A DNA stretch of 64,000 bases from Acanthochlamys bracteata (taxonomy: Eukaryota; Streptophyta; Magnoliopsida; Pandanales; Velloziaceae). Made by a program: the position numbers and the translations under genes. The stretch covers positions 8,960,501 through 9,024,500 of the forward strand of contig CM034131.1 of NCBI GenBank assembly GCA_019914995.1, in the 5' to 3' direction. Each line of letters begins with the position of its first letter. Positions within the stretch are counted from its first letter, which is position 1. The notes under the pieces were generated by a model. The model saw only the letters and a list, made by a program, of their open reading frames with translations, searched no databases and was not told the DNA's origin. Shown piece after piece: positions 27,666 to 40,950 of the stretch.

Positions 27666-29429
27666 AGTAACTCGTTAATTAGCCCAATTTTTAGGGAGCG
27701 AAAAATCTTTAGATCTTCGTGAAGTTCGTTGGAGATCTTAGAAAGGTCGAGGGAGAGCTAGAGAAATCTAGTTATGTGTTTTAATTATACAAAAGAAGAG
27801 TTTTGTGAAAATAAATTTGGTAAGAGTGAAGTTAGTAAGAAATAGAGAAGTAGAATTTTGAATGATAATTAATAAAGTGAAGTTTGAGTTAATTTTTAAT
27901 AGAAAAGTTTTGAATGATAATTGAAACTTATAAAATGAAGGAACTCAAATTTTGGAAAAAAAAATAGAATTTTTTGGAATTTAATATCCCTTAAATTAGA
28001 TAAACGTGTAGGATCGAATCTCTACAGTAAAAAATTGGCCAATCAATTAAAAATTAATATTTTTTACTTATAAGTACATATATATTTTAGCATCTATATA
28101 ATCTGAGACTATCAAGGGCATGATTGTTAAGCCTATAAAATCAGAATATGTTTGGTCCAACTTAAGGCGAATTACTATTCTAATTTTTAAATTAACTAGT
28201 CCGTTTTTTAATTGGGTACCATTCAGATTTCTATGCTACTAATTTGAGCGTAGTCTATCAAACTAGTCACTTTTTTATTCGGTTCACTAAGCCGTACGCG
28301 TTATTAATCTGAATTCAGTCTAATTTAGAGGTATAATAATGTCCTCCCTAACAACACACTGTATGATTCTATTTTATCGAATTCTGATATCAATTATATG
28401 ATTGGATTCTCACACTAAAAAATTGGCTGTAACTCAAATAATGATATACCAGCTCAAACAGATTTCATATGAAAAAATTTTGTGGAATAAAGACAGGTCG
28501 GAAAATCTTGTAGGATTGAAAGTGATGTATTTTTTTATTTTTTGACGATAGAACGTTAAACAAATATGAACAGAGATGGTTTTATTCATTCAGCAGTTAG
28601 AATTTATGCTGTGCTTGGATTGCATAGTAATAGGGAGAAGGAAGAGTAACGAGAAAAAAAGAGGGAGAAGAAAGAAGACAAAAGTAAAGACTCGATTTTA
28701 AAAATTCTTATATTTTAAATTTGTTTTTTTAATTTAGATTATATAGATAAATAGCATGCCAAAAGTTTTTAGATAATACATAACTCTGTTTTTCAAAAAG
28801 GTTTAAAATAAATTTACTTTTAGAAATTTTTTTTTATATTTTAAACACTCCAAATATCTAATTAGAGTGTAATTTTTCACTCCCTAAGTCACTTTTTTAC
28901 TACAAAATTGCTTTCAACTACAAAATAATATAAAAAAGTAGTTCACTTTAGCTATAAAAAATCATAAAAGTTGAACTCATTTTTAACGGTACTATTTATG
29001 ATAATTCAATTTACAGTAAAATATTTTTTAATGAGTTGCTTCCTGTAAATTGAATACATTCTTAATATGTTTATATTAGAAGATTTAAGTGAAGAGTGGT
29101 CTTCGCTGAAGTAACATACGTGCGTTGTTTAAAGTTGACTCACTGCTACTGCTGCTAAGTCCCTTCTGCTTTTATGAAAATTGTTTTTAGTAGGGATGAT
29201 TCTCCGACCTAAACATTATTCCTTTTGAAAACGACTTCAAATTTATGATACTGACGAAGCAAATAAAATAGAAGATTCGGAGTGATTTGAAGAAGTTTGT
29301 ACGTTGTTGAAGTGTCCCTATAAATCAGTGGCCTAATTAGTTGAATATATATGTGGTTGTTACATTCTAATGAAGATGGAAATACCATCTTGTCTGCTGG
29401 TCCTAGACAAATTTATAATATATTTAGCT

Positions 29430-29672
29430 ATATTTTTACGAAGAATATTTTTTATTTTTAAAATTTTTTTTTATAATATCTATAAAATTTATTTAAAATT
29501 TAAAAATATATATAAATATTTTATATTTTATATTTTATATTGTAAAATTTTATTATTATTAGTTTTTATTAATTATTTTGATTTAAAAAATAAAATTTAT
29601 TTTAAAAATAAATAAAATATTTTTATTTAAAAAAAATATTTTTTATAAACACTTTCAAATATTATTTTTAGA
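29430..29672 (+). repeat. AT-rich interspersed element, copy B
   Basis: Same word order as the other copies (TTTTTATTTTTAAAATTTTTT, then TAAAATTTATTTAAAATTT, then AAATAAAATATTTTT) and the shared end ACTTTCAAATAT. Nearly pure A/T. Confidence 0.45.
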
Positions 29673-32600
29673 ATACATTAAATGAAGATGAAAAGGCTGC
29701 ATTCATACCCACAGGTAGTGTGTTAAAAGCTTAAAGCCAAATTATCTATATGACTCGTGCATAAAATATATACATACACTAAAATAGACTTAAAAAATGA
29801 TTTTGCGATAGTAGAATTTAGTGAAATAAAGTTTCAAGTGAAAATTAAAATACATAAACTAAAATTTGAAGTAAAGATTTGATGAAATTGAATAATATGC
29901 GAAATTAAAAATGAAATTGCTTTGATAAAACACGCCCTTAAAGTAGTTCAAGTCACCCAAGAGCGTCCGTTGAACTCTATTCATGAACACATTCACAGGA
30001 GCAATTGCTTTGATAGGTTTTAATAGATTAAAATATATAACTAACCTTATTCCTGCTTTTGCTTGCTGTTCTTCTAACACACTGTTTTTATTTTAATTTC
30101 TCCATCCTTCTATAGCTCCAATCATCTAATTTTTGGTGTAATTATTTTCTTTTTTTCTTGAAAGTTCTTCGTATAATTTTATACATCTTGTCTGATGGTG
30201 GAAAGAAAAGTTTCAGCAAACACTACGTAATATAATTAGTGCATGTTTAATGATTTGTTCTTTTGTTTCTAACATATATAGAAATGTTAAGAAATTTTCA
30301 TACGTCCAATGTTATGCTGAAAGCTCGACATGTAACCTAAGTACCTAACCATATATCTTATCGTTATCTTATTATATACATATACATATAATTAATTCCA
30401 ATCAATATCAATGTAATTAACTTAACGATGACTTAATTAATCGTTTGATGTCTGATCTCTGCTAGCTACAAGGGTTCTTGAATAACAATTAATTAAGGTA
30501 TTGATAGTACTGGTTGTTAGCTATCAACTCTACGACAGAGAGAAAACAAAACATAACAAAAAATGAAACAAAATAGTTTGACCAATAATTCGATTCCATG
30601 CATGCATTTTCTTCGTAAATTTGATTTTGTTAGTTTTTGTTCCGAGCTACGAAGCAAGCAAGCAAGCTGTTGTTTGCAGGTGAACATCAAGCTTCAAGGA
30701 AGGTGGGTTCTTTTCATATATGAAACTTCAAAACTCATAGAGTACGAACAGTATCATAAATCATATATGCACATATAGGGCATGTTTTTCTCTTAAAACT
30801 CATTTTCTTTTATTAAAATATTATCTTTAATTTACTTTCGACTGCATAAAAAAATTACTTTTAATTTATTTTTTCTTATAAAATAATATAAAAATTTTTT
30901 AGTAATACTGTTTACATTAATTTTTTTTTGAGTAACTCATTTTTTAATAACTCGATTCTAACTTCACCTCCCATTTGTAAGTAGAGTTAAAAAAATGAGT
31001 TATTTAAAAGTAATTGATAAAAATAAATTTTAGTTTTGTGTTTATTTTTAATGAAAAATGAGTGTGAAAATAGAATTTTAGGTTTGAAATATGATTGATT
31101 GAAGTGGAGGTAAACAGTGAGTTTAATTTCTATACTTATATTTATTAAAAATAAATTGAAAATAATTTTTTTTTTCAAAAAAATTGAATTCAAAGTATAG
31201 GTGAAAATGTCCATAGCTAGAGAAGCTCTTTCATAGTTAAAACTTAACTATCATCACTTTCGTTTCTCTTATTAATCAAACTCAAAATTAGTTTCGTTAT
31301 AATTAAGGTATAGATGTGCCCGGTAAGGTTTCAATTCTTTCTAAAATTTCGTTATGTTTCTGTGGTCATCTAGTTCCTCCGTCGAGTTCAATAATCTATT
31401 TAATTCGGAATAGGTTAGGGAATTGTTTGCCAACACGTTCTTAAAATATAAGATTTTAACTTTTAAGTTTATATTTTTATTAAAAATATATCCTAATTCT
31501 TTCGGCTTTTTTATAGTTAAAAAATTAAACTATTTGAATAAGTTTTTGCCCAAGATTATCAATTAATTTGGTTGATATATACATATATATACCAAACAAT
31601 TGATGACTTAAACAAAACTATTCCTATCACCATAAATAGCATAATTGTAGTGGAACATTTATGTTTATGGCATTTACTATTAATTTGCAACTATTTTTAA
31701 AAAATAAAATCGTGCATTAGGATCCCAATGAATCCGGGATGAAATTTTTATGTATATTTTTCTAATTATTCTAAAATTAATGTAGAAATTCACCTAACCT
31801 ATTTAGTAAAAAATTTATTTTGGTGAAAAATAAGCACGCCTTAAACTTATAGTTTTTTTGAAATTTGAATATTTTTCACTTTTTTTAATATAGTTCTTAA
31901 TAAGCTTCTATAAGAGTATTTTCTAATTATATTTCATTTTGTATTAAATTTAAATTTAAAAATTCATCTCTAATTCATTTTCTTTAAACTCAATTTTACA
32001 TAATTCAGTTTTATTACACTTTCTATCGGTAAAAACACAACCTGAAATGACCTGACCACGTATGAGTAATTAATTTTAGCTAGATAACTTCAAATACGTA
32101 AAATTAATTCAATTTATATTCAAATTCAATAAACAGTTTATTTTGAAAACAAATACGTTCCGTTCGAATCGATTAAAAAATCTTCGATTCATAGCGTTAG
32201 TCCATCCGATTTAATAATAAAATTTTTTATACAATTAATTTGTTTTGACTAACTTCGAACTGCTTTAATCTAAAGAACCAATGAAACAGAGCTTCCACTT
32301 CCGACGAAACAGAGATGTACACGAATGAATTTAATGAAGGGCTGTTGAAGTTATTTGTTAGGCCACTGTATTGTTAGGCCACTGTACCTCTATCCAAAGT
32401 TTTATTCCAGTGCGGGCGAACCAATCTTAGCGTCCAAGAATTGCTACCAATGTAATTGGTTATAGAACAAACAATATGAAAGAATTCCGAAAGCATCTTT
32501 TGTAGGTGGGAGCTGTTAGGAATTCAAAACAAAAAAAAAACGAGAAAGAAAAACTTAAGAACACGACACCGTTTTGTTCGACCCATTAGGTGAATATTAT

Positions 32601-32934
32601 CACCAACCATGCGGCGCACAAGTTGCACAAAGCAAAAAAAAAAAGGAAATTTTCAAATGGTCCATAGATAATGAGAGTTTAGGGGTTTTGTGCTTGTGAG
32701 AAAGTGACTGTAGAAGTAATTTTTTTAGTAAAAAATTATGTTCAACTATTATTTATATTTAATTCTATAGATTTATTTTTATAAACTAATATTTAATAAC
32801 TTTTTCTAAAACTTACTATTAAAAAATTAAGTTTTGGATCGTTTTTTTCACAAGTAGAAAAAGCCTTTGCAAAAGTATTGCATGATCCAAAAGTATCACA
32901 TTTGAAATTCTTTTTTGGGAATTTTCATCTGTGA

Positions 32935-33172
32935 CTTTTAAAAGAGCGTTTAAAAATGTTTATAAAAAATATTTTTATTTTATTTCAAAAAATAAGTTTT
33001 ATTTTTTCAATCTAAAAATATTATAAAAAACAAAAATATAATTTTATAGCGTAAACTTTTTATATACATTCTAAACTTTTATATAAATTTTATTAAAAAT
33101 TATATAAAATTTATTAAAAATTATAAAGTGAAAAAATTAAAAATACTATTTTAGAACACACTCTCAAATGTG
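32935..33172 (-). repeat. AT-rich interspersed element, copy C (inverted)
   Basis: Appears in the opposite orientation: it starts near TTTAAAAGAGCGTTTAAAAATG and ends with AGAACACACTCTCAAATG. The internal TATAAATTTTATTAAAAATTAT words are repeated twice. Confidence 0.4.
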
Positions 33173-33179
33173 TCATGTC

Positions 33180-33690
33180 TTTTGGAGTTTCAATTGAAAA
33201 AAATAGGTGATCCTAGATGTTCTTATACAAAAAGTAAGTTAAAGTATTTTTTTTCAAAACGTATTTCCAAACACAGCCAAAGTCGTTTGGGGTTTCAATT
33301 CAAAGAAATAGGTGATCCTAGCTGCTGGAATATAAAAAATAAATTAAAACATTTTTTCAGAACGCACCCCAAATGCAGTTTTAAAAGTGCGTTTGTTTTT
33401 CCGTTTTACAAAATCAATTTTTTAATTTCTAATTATGTATTTTTTAATATGTTTCTTAAAGAATTTATTTAAAGTTTAAAAATATAAAAAGTTTTTATGT
33501 AATAAAATTTTTTTTATTGCTTAAAAAATATAACTTATTTTTTAAAAAATACAAAAATATTTTTCGTTTTAAAATTTTTTTATTTTAAAAATACTTTCAA
33601 ATGTTCTCTAATTTTGTAGGAGTTTCAATTGAAAGAAATAGACGATCGTAACTGATCGCATACAAAAGGTATATTTAGCTGATAAAAAAG
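33180..33690. repeat. three copies of a roughly 100-bp tandem unit, split by an AT-rich element
   Basis: The unit GGAGTTTCAATTGAAA...ATAGGTGATCCTAG occurs at about 33183, again at about 33291 (GGGGTTTCAATTCAAAGAAATAGGTGATCCTAG) and a third time at about 33619 (GGAGTTTCAATTGAAAGAAATAGACGATCGT). Copies 1 and 2 adjoin. Copies 2 and 3 are separated by AT-rich copy D, which therefore seems to have inserted into the array. Confidence 0.7.
33378..33607 (+). repeat. AT-rich interspersed element, copy D
   Basis: Begins GTGCGTTTGTTTTT at about 33387 and ends ACTTTCAAATGTTCTC. It lies inside the small tandem array at 33180-33690, which gives direct evidence that it is an insertion. Confidence 0.5.
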
Positions 33691-34680
33691 TTTGGCCCAA
33701 GTATTAACCACTAGCAATGCTCCGGTGGAAAATCCATAAACACGTATCAATGCACATGGAAGAGCTCGTGTTTAGGATACATCATACTTAAAAGGAAATG
33801 CAACGCCCCGAAAAGAATTAATTTCTTACATATATAATGATTAGAGCCTTTGCTTTTAGACGTTTAGCAAAAGTGCAAAATTGCTTAGAATTTTGTTACG
33901 CATTTAACAACTCTGTCTAACACCAAACACACAAACACTACAAAGCTTAGGACATGCGGAAGCCTAAGCACTAGTTATTCCATTTAAACCTACTCTTAGC
34001 CAATGATTAGATCACCGCAATACTCGAGAATTATTTATTTATGTTCTTAAGGATAAGATTGCACTAAGAAATTATTCTTTTTTTTTTCTCTTAGTACGAA
34101 GAACATATTTTAACTTTAGTGTATTATGGACAGGTACTGTATGCCTTTCTTGAGCTGGTTTAAATATAAAACTAAGAATGTGACTGTACAAAATTTTAAT
34201 TAGAGGGTAATGTAAGTTTTAGTTTGGAATTGTAAGTAATCTGTATTCCTTCAAAATTAGCATAGTTAATAACTCTGCCAACTCACAGGTTATCTATCAT
34301 TGGGAGGGCTAAAAGGTACGATAGTTAGCTATGAATTATATCAAAATAAAAAAGGTTGATAATTGTAAATAAGAAGCCTGACTTAACTGAACGTGCAGAA
34401 ACTGAACAAACTCTGTGTGAAGTTGAACAGAAATAGAACGGGCCGGATCAATTCACTCACTCTCGAATCCGCACCGCAGGGTCCCCTCCATGCCGGGCTG
34501 CCCTTGGTCCCCACCAGCTGGTTTTCTAACATGTACTAGAAACAAATACATGTAATTATTAAAAAAGAAAATTCAAGCATCGTAGAAAGAAAACAAAAAC
34601 GAGAAACCGTCGGTGGCCGGAAGAAACGGCGCGGTCCACGTGGACCCTTGCCTGAGATCAGGCTATCTCGTCAAAATTAG

Positions 34681-34892
34681 AGTGCGTTTGTTTTTATTTT
34701 GTTTAATTAACTTTTCAATTTTTTATTTTATATTTTTTAATATATATTTTATAAATATTTAAAAATTTTATTTAAAAATTTAAAAAAATATAAAAAAATT
34801 TTATATAATAAAATTTTTTTATTATAAACTTTTATTATTTTTTAAAAATAAAAATATTTTTTATTTTAAAAAAATTTTATTTCATAAGTAAT
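34681..34892 (+). repeat. AT-rich interspersed element, copy E
   Basis: Begins AGTGCGTTTGTTTTTATTTT, matching the start of copy D, and runs through the same TAAAAATTTTATTTAAAAA and AAATAAAAATATTTTTTATTTT blocks. The right end is unclear. Confidence 0.5.
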
Positions 34893-34923
34893 CACATCCA
34901 TGTTCCCCTTCTTCTTCGCTTAT

Positions 34924-34928
<5 letters not shown>

Positions 34929-34954
<26 letters not shown>

Positions 34955-34955
34955 T
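34929..34955. repeat. poly-T tract (27 bases)
   Basis: Uninterrupted T27 about 300 bases upstream of the patatin-like gene. The flanking sequence on both sides carries the same CCCCTTCTTCTTCGCTT word (34906 and 34970), a short direct repeat around the T-tract. Confidence 0.9.
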
Positions 34956-35255
34956 CCACGAACTTGTTCCCCTTCTTCTTCGCTTTTCTTCTTCGGGAGA
35001 AAAACTGTAGTCTCTACCTCGGGTTACAACTTTTACCCAGAAATTCCACGTCACTAACGCGCTCCTCTGTCTTCTTCTTTCCCTCAATATAAACTTGCAC
35101 CAAAGTCTTTCTTCTCCACGCCTGCTTAACCACCGGTCACCTTTTTATTCTTCTTCTTTTTCTTCTTCTTCATTTTCATTGTTCAATCTCTGAGGTAGAA
35201 ATTAAGCCTTCTCTAATTGTCCTACAACTGAGGTTGAGAACTTGATCGATCAGCA

Positions 35256-36652
35256 ATGGCGGCAGTAGCACCGTTGATGGTGGAGCCGGTAATGTTCGAC
35301 ATGGACAAGCTCAGCTACGAGATCTTCAACATTCTTGAATCCAGATTTCTGTTTGGCCAGCTTGATACCAATAACAACGACAACAGTATTGATATCTCTA
35401 TGCCTGCAACTCCAGTGAAGGCGAAGATCAACAATAGCAATGGCAAGGTTCGAATTCTCTCCATCGATTCCGGTGATGCCCTGCTGGCATCGGCAGCGTT
35501 GTCCAGCTTGGAAGCATCGCTTAGGCGAATCTCCGGCGACTCCACCGCCCGCATTGCTAATTTCTTCGATCTCGCCGCTGGGTCTGGCGCCGGCGGAGTT
35601 CTTGCCGCCATGCTCTTTACACGAGGCAGCAACGGGAAGCCGCTTTTCTCTGCGGAGCGAGCATTCCGATTCTTCCTCGATAACGAAAACCAGAAGAAGA
35701 TGTTCAGTTCCAATTCCAACTCCAAGAAGAAAGGATTAATATTTTGGAGGAAGGAGGGAATACTCAAGCGAGTGTTTGGCAGCGCCACTCTGCGAGACAC
35801 GGTGGGTCCTCTTCTGGTCCCGTGCTACGACCTTGCCAGCTGTGCGCCTTTCGTATTCTCCCGCGCCGACGCCGTCGAGATCGACGCCTTTGATTTCTCC
35901 ATTGCCGACATCTGCGCAGCCACGTGTTCCCGGTCTTCTTCCTCGCCCATGGAGCTGAGCTCCATCGATGGCCGTACAAAAATCAGAGCACTAGGTGGCG
36001 CGGCGGCAATGGCGAATCCAACTGCCGCTGCAATCACGCACGTGCTCAACAACAAGCAAGAGTTCCCACTCGCTAACTCTACTGAAGACATCATTGTTCT
36101 TTCTCTCGGCGGCGGTCACGAGACAACCCCGCCACTAGCGTCTCCTTCTACGGCAGAGCTCCTAAAGATCGCCGGCGAGGGTGTCGTTGATATGGTTGAT
36201 CAAGCAGTCGCTATGGCTTATGGTCACAATAAAACATCGAGTTACATTCGAATTCAGGTAAACTTTTGTTCCCATTAATAGATTATGAATCTCTTCAAAA
36301 TCTTCACGTGTTCTGGCTGAACTAATTAAATTAAATTTTATTTCAGGGTCAGGAATTTAACCCGCTGAGAACGCCAAGCAGATCAAAAGACGATAATAAG
36401 CGGACTCTGGCAACAGTAGAGCAAATTCTGTCACAAAAAAATGTAGAATCAGTTTTATTTCGAGGGAAGAAAATGGCGGAGAAAACAAATGCAGAAAAGC
36501 TCGAGGTGTTATCAATGGAGTTGATCAAAGAGCACCAAAGAAGGGAAAGAAGTTCGATTCAAACAGTGGCATTAAAGCAGGTCTTGACTCCGCGGACATC
36601 TACTACATCTACAACTCATACATTATCATCTTCAGCATCAACTTCTCCGTGA
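35256..36652 (+). CDS. patatin-like protein, group III (non-canonical catalytic site)
   Basis: Two exons, 35256-36257 and 36347-36652, 435 residues. The patatin fold is recognisable (KVRILSIDSGDALLASAALSSLE at about 65, NFFDLAAGSGAGGVLAAMLF, ARAFRFF-like helix, CYDLASCAPFVFSRADA, WRKEGILKRVFG, ANPTAAAITHVLNN, VLSLGGG). The hydrolase elbow GXSXG is replaced by GSGAGG (109-114), so the nucleophilic Ser is absent. The DG[A/G] dyad motif reads ALGGAAAMANPT, so the Asp is missing too, and the oxyanion DGGGxRG is SGDALLAS. These losses define the plant group-III patatin-like proteins (pPLAIII/STURDY type), for which weak acyl-hydrolase activity and effects on cell elongation and wall properties have been reported. 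The tail is Ser/Thr-rich. Start choice: first ATG after an in-frame non-coding leader, context AGCAATGGC. Confidence 0.92.
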
Positions 36653-39600
36653 AATAAACACCTGATCAAAACAAAAAGGACTGATGGTTTCAATTTTTGT
36701 TCGGTTTTTTCTTTTTAATTTTAAAATGTGACCAGAAACATTGCAGTAAAAGTGCTTTTGAGCATGAGAGAACGTAGATGATTTACTGTAGGTGGAGTTT
36801 GAGTAAAAAACTTCTAGGTCTAGATGCAAAGACCTGGGTGGCTAGAGGCTTTGCTGCGAAAGCCCCCTTTGTGTATGATGATGGTTAGGAGCTAATCGAA
36901 ATCTTTTGTTTACTACTTTCCCCTTGCTCATTAAGTGATGGATGAAGGGAATTGAATTTTCTTACTCATAATTATGATGCAAACCTATCAAGTAACTGAA
37001 GCGTTGACAACAAGTCATACCAAATAAAACCTTAGAAACAAGCAAAAATACAGACATTATAAATGCACGTTTACAAAAAAAATTCCTTCATTTCTCCGGA
37101 GTTGATGGTTCTGTATGAATTAACGTATTGGCACGTTAATCCAATTATCATTTATAGTCAAAATATCTTTTGTTTGTGAGTAGTTTTACTAAACTAATTA
37201 GTGCTTACCGTGAGTGTTCTAAAAGAAATTATTCGGTAACTTTTTAGGTTCATTAGAAGCTGCACTGACTCAGGTCACACATTTGTTGTTGTTAAAATGA
37301 AAGTTGGTAACTGAGATTGAGATATTTTAATGAAAAGATTAGAAAAGTCGATTGGAACTGAACGGTTTTGGCGCTCGTTGAGAAAGTGCTTTCCAAAATT
37401 TGAAGTTTTTATGTAGTTCTGAAAAATTTATATATTTTAATTATTTGCTAAAATGAAATTTTATTTTTATTTTATTTTGTTGAACTCACTATTTTAATTC
37501 TAAATTTTCATTTTAAAAAATAATTAAACTATATAAATTTAATACTATGAAATTTATTTTTGTAAAATTTAGTTCTGCGCGTTTAAAAATACGCTCTTTC
37601 CATGTGTTTGGGTTGAAAAGAGAGAAGTAGTGACGGTTGCCTTTTCCCCCGCCATTCACGACGCAGCTGCCGCTGCCATTCCTTTATTTCCTACAAAGCT
37701 TTTTCCTTTCAATGATTGATTGAAGCTCTCTCTTTCTATGTTCGCTTCAAAGCCTCGACCTTGAGTTCATCACGAAGAGCTGGTGGTTTTATCTCTTTAT
37801 TTTTACTGTTCTTTGGTTTTAGGTTGTGATAGCTAACTCTCTCTATTATAAGAGATAGTTTGAGATTGCTTAAGAAAAAAAGTTTTTAGAAAATTGCACT
37901 TTACTTTAGGTTGAGCTAACAGAATTAAAATTACTTATCTTTTCTAATTTACTGCACTTAACTCTATTTTTCTACTCCATCTAAAACGCTACCGGAAGAG
38001 TGTTATTTGAGAACATTAACCTACTACTTCGACTCTTCTTAATCCGACTAACCCACAGAGGAGTGGGAGTTAAGCTCCATTCTTTTTAACAATGTCGTTT
38101 AATCTATGGTTCCTAGAGGAGGCACGGACTCCAGCACTACGTATTAGTAAAGAAAGTACTCTAGTATCTGCTTGCGGCTAAACACAATGCAAGTAATAGG
38201 GAGCTTTCTAAAGCCGTCCACCGATCTCAGCTGCTCGTTATAGTGCTTTCTCTCTTTAAAACCTGTACAATTAAGTCACGTATTAAGTAGCAGCTTCAAC
38301 AATTTGTCGTTAATTCTACAAAGTTTGGTAAGTTTCAGTGTTCTTATTGGCTGTTAAGTTCAGGTTATTAACTTTACAGGTTCTACCAAGTCTAAACACT
38401 GATTGAAAGGAAAAGAAGAGAAGAAGATGGATTTAAAGGAGAGTGGGAGCTGTGTGTGCATCCAGACTCTACACACTAGATGACATAATGAAAGTCTATA
38501 GAATGGGACTCGACATCTAACAACGCACTCGTGCAAAAGCCGCCAATATTCGAAGCCCACTAACGAATTATTTTTACGGCTTCAATTTTCTTCTAGACTG
38601 TATTATAATCACAAACAAAATTATAAATAATGTGTTCAATTGTCCAAAATTTTAATTTTTTTTATCAGAATTAGAGTTCTCAAAAAATTCACATATTTTA
38701 TTAGTACAAAAATCTGAGAATTCCAATTCCACACACATTAGTTCTAACTTTTCATTTTCACATCTTTCAATATAATTCTCTTTTAATTTCTAACTTATTT
38801 TTAAAATTAATTAACATATAAAAACTGAATTCGACTTTTAATTTATTTTTAAAAAATTTTACTTTTTATTTTTCACTTATAATAAAATTCAGTTACGAAT
38901 AATATACCTTAATACAGCAAAACAGCAAGGCCATTCATAATTGGATGTAGTTGGTAATGTGTATACTACGTGTTCACCAATAGCTTTAGCTGCTAGACTG
39001 CAAGCATGTCTGTAGTTCATCACCAACCATAAGGAGCGCAAAATCAACAACTTAAGATAATCAATCAACTTAATTATATAATATAAAGACCATTCATTCA
39101 CTTAACTTTCTACGAGATTACGTAAGTACGTGTAAAGTACATAAGCAAGATTCTCATACTTACCAATTACTCAAGTTGCAGGATGAGGGACCAGGTTTGG
39201 TTTCTCTTTTGAAAATTTGGCGTCTCTCTGTCTGTGGACTTAGGACCTTCAGTTTCTAAGTAAATCATCAAAGGATAAAGGATAAGGAACAATAAATTAA
39301 ACAAAACATTAAACAAATTCTTCAAACAAGTTGAACGTTTTAATAAAAGTAAGTTATCCAAGCAAAAGAGAATATACATTTACCATTGGTACTCAAAGTA
39401 ACCTTGATATATGGGCTTGAACGCTTGGCGTCGGACATCTATCCAAAAGATTAAAAAAAATACCTGAAAAAATCAAGAATCCAAAAGGACTTTAACGAGT
39501 ACTGGTATATCCTTGCACGAACGCTACTCCATCGATGTTCTATACGTCTCCCTCAAATTATAGTCCAAGAAGCATAATTATAGTCCTACTGCTAACCTTG

Positions 39601-40945
39601 CAACTTCTAAAATTTGTGGAGAAACAGTACCTAGACTTCCCTTCTGGCCTTCTGTGAGAAGCCTTACTTGTAGTCCTGCAGTCCATGAAAGCATAGTAGT
39701 GGTCTACGGGGTGACCAAAGGCTTGGTCTGGTGTACACAGAATTTAAAGTTACCATTGTTTCATGGTTCAGACTAAATTCCACCACATGTATACTCTCGT
39801 CTACATTAGCCAGGGAGCAAGCATAATAAAGACAAGGTTTTCAGTGAAAGGCAAGCTTGCCAGCTATAAAGGACGTTGTTTATGATACTTGTTAAAGTTG
39901 TCAGTACTACCTTCCTACACTGCCTAAGTTTCTCTTCCTAGTTGACACTGATGGTAAACACATAATGCAGGACATCCAGATCTTGTTGGCAAAATAAGAC
40001 CGCTTATGTGATAGATGCAAAGAAGAGATAATTAAATATATAAAGCTTCACATGGTTACTAGTTATCCAAGAAGATCTTAGGACATAAGAATTGGAACCG
40101 TTGTTAAAACAGGTGTAAACCATTGTCAAAACAGGTTAAACCATTGTCAAGATCTTTTTACCTGAATCTTGTTATTCTATCACATTACTGATTTCCAATA
40201 AAATTTGGCACTTCTCTGTCCTGTAATCAATCTTCACATTGACCCTTAGCCATTAGGTTTTATTTCATCTACCATTACCATTTTCAGATTGTTTAGAGAC
40301 TCTATTGCTCGGTTGGGTATAGGTCCTTAACCGCTGTACAAATTGCACTGGTAAATAAACCAGAAACTAGAAAAAATTGGATCCAAAGAGAGTTCAATTG
40401 AAACACTGGGAGAAGTAACTACCATAAACATGTAGAGTTCATCCTCCTCCTCTCTTTTTGTATACTAAACTGAAAGGCTTCCAGTAGGCTTGATCTACAT
40501 AAAGCAATCACGAAAAAGGACAATGAATAAGATGGCAAGGCTCCTTCAAGCAATGGTCCCTTTGGTAATTTCCTGAAAAGGACCAGATACAGAAATAAAT
40601 GCAAAAGAGGCAAGATCTTGTCATACATCAAAAACATCTTGCAAGTAAATCAAATCTTCTCCAAGATAACCTGATAAAATCTGAATCTGCCCCGCATATC
40701 TCTGCAATCAAATTAGATTTAGAATGTCTTAAACTGTCTGCAACTGTCCTCTAGTCACGCAATTCTTGCATGGGGTCGTATAAAATTTTGTAACTTCTCA
40801 TTCATAAAGCTGCATGCTGCTAGAGGAATCTAGGAACCAAAATCATAAGCTCAATTTGTGTCATGTAATACAGGATCAAGCTAACAGGCAATACAAATTG
40901 TGTTATAACAGATGGTCTTAGAAAAACAGAAACCATACCTTGGAC
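36653..40945. other. intergenic, no recognised gene
   Basis: Contains an AT-rich tract at 37390-37570, a GC-richer leader-like stretch at 37600-37800 (CCGCCATTCACGACGCAGCTGCC) that could be a first exon of an unknown plus-strand transcript, and otherwise non-coding sequence. Short minus-strand frames at 39.2, 40.4 and 40.8 kb match no family known to me. Confidence 0.5.
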
Positions 40946-40950
40946 TACAT

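Larger units (their letters stand above)
27666..35170. other. gene-poor AT-rich region
   Basis: About 7.5 kb with no protein family recognised on either strand. Open frames here are short and low-complexity (for example 29370-29615, 30563-30778, 33170-33472). It contains repeated AT-rich elements at 29.43, 32.94, 33.38 and 34.68 kb, a small tandem array at 33.18 kb and a poly-T run at 34929-34955. A short stretch at 30.45-30.78 kb is less AT-biased and has an acceptor-like TTTGCAG, but no coding or hairpin RNA could be shown. Confidence 0.6.

Noticed and set aside
30563..30778. Short open frame with an upstream acceptor-like site
   Set aside because: No homology, no matching exons, and no hairpin RNA could be drawn.
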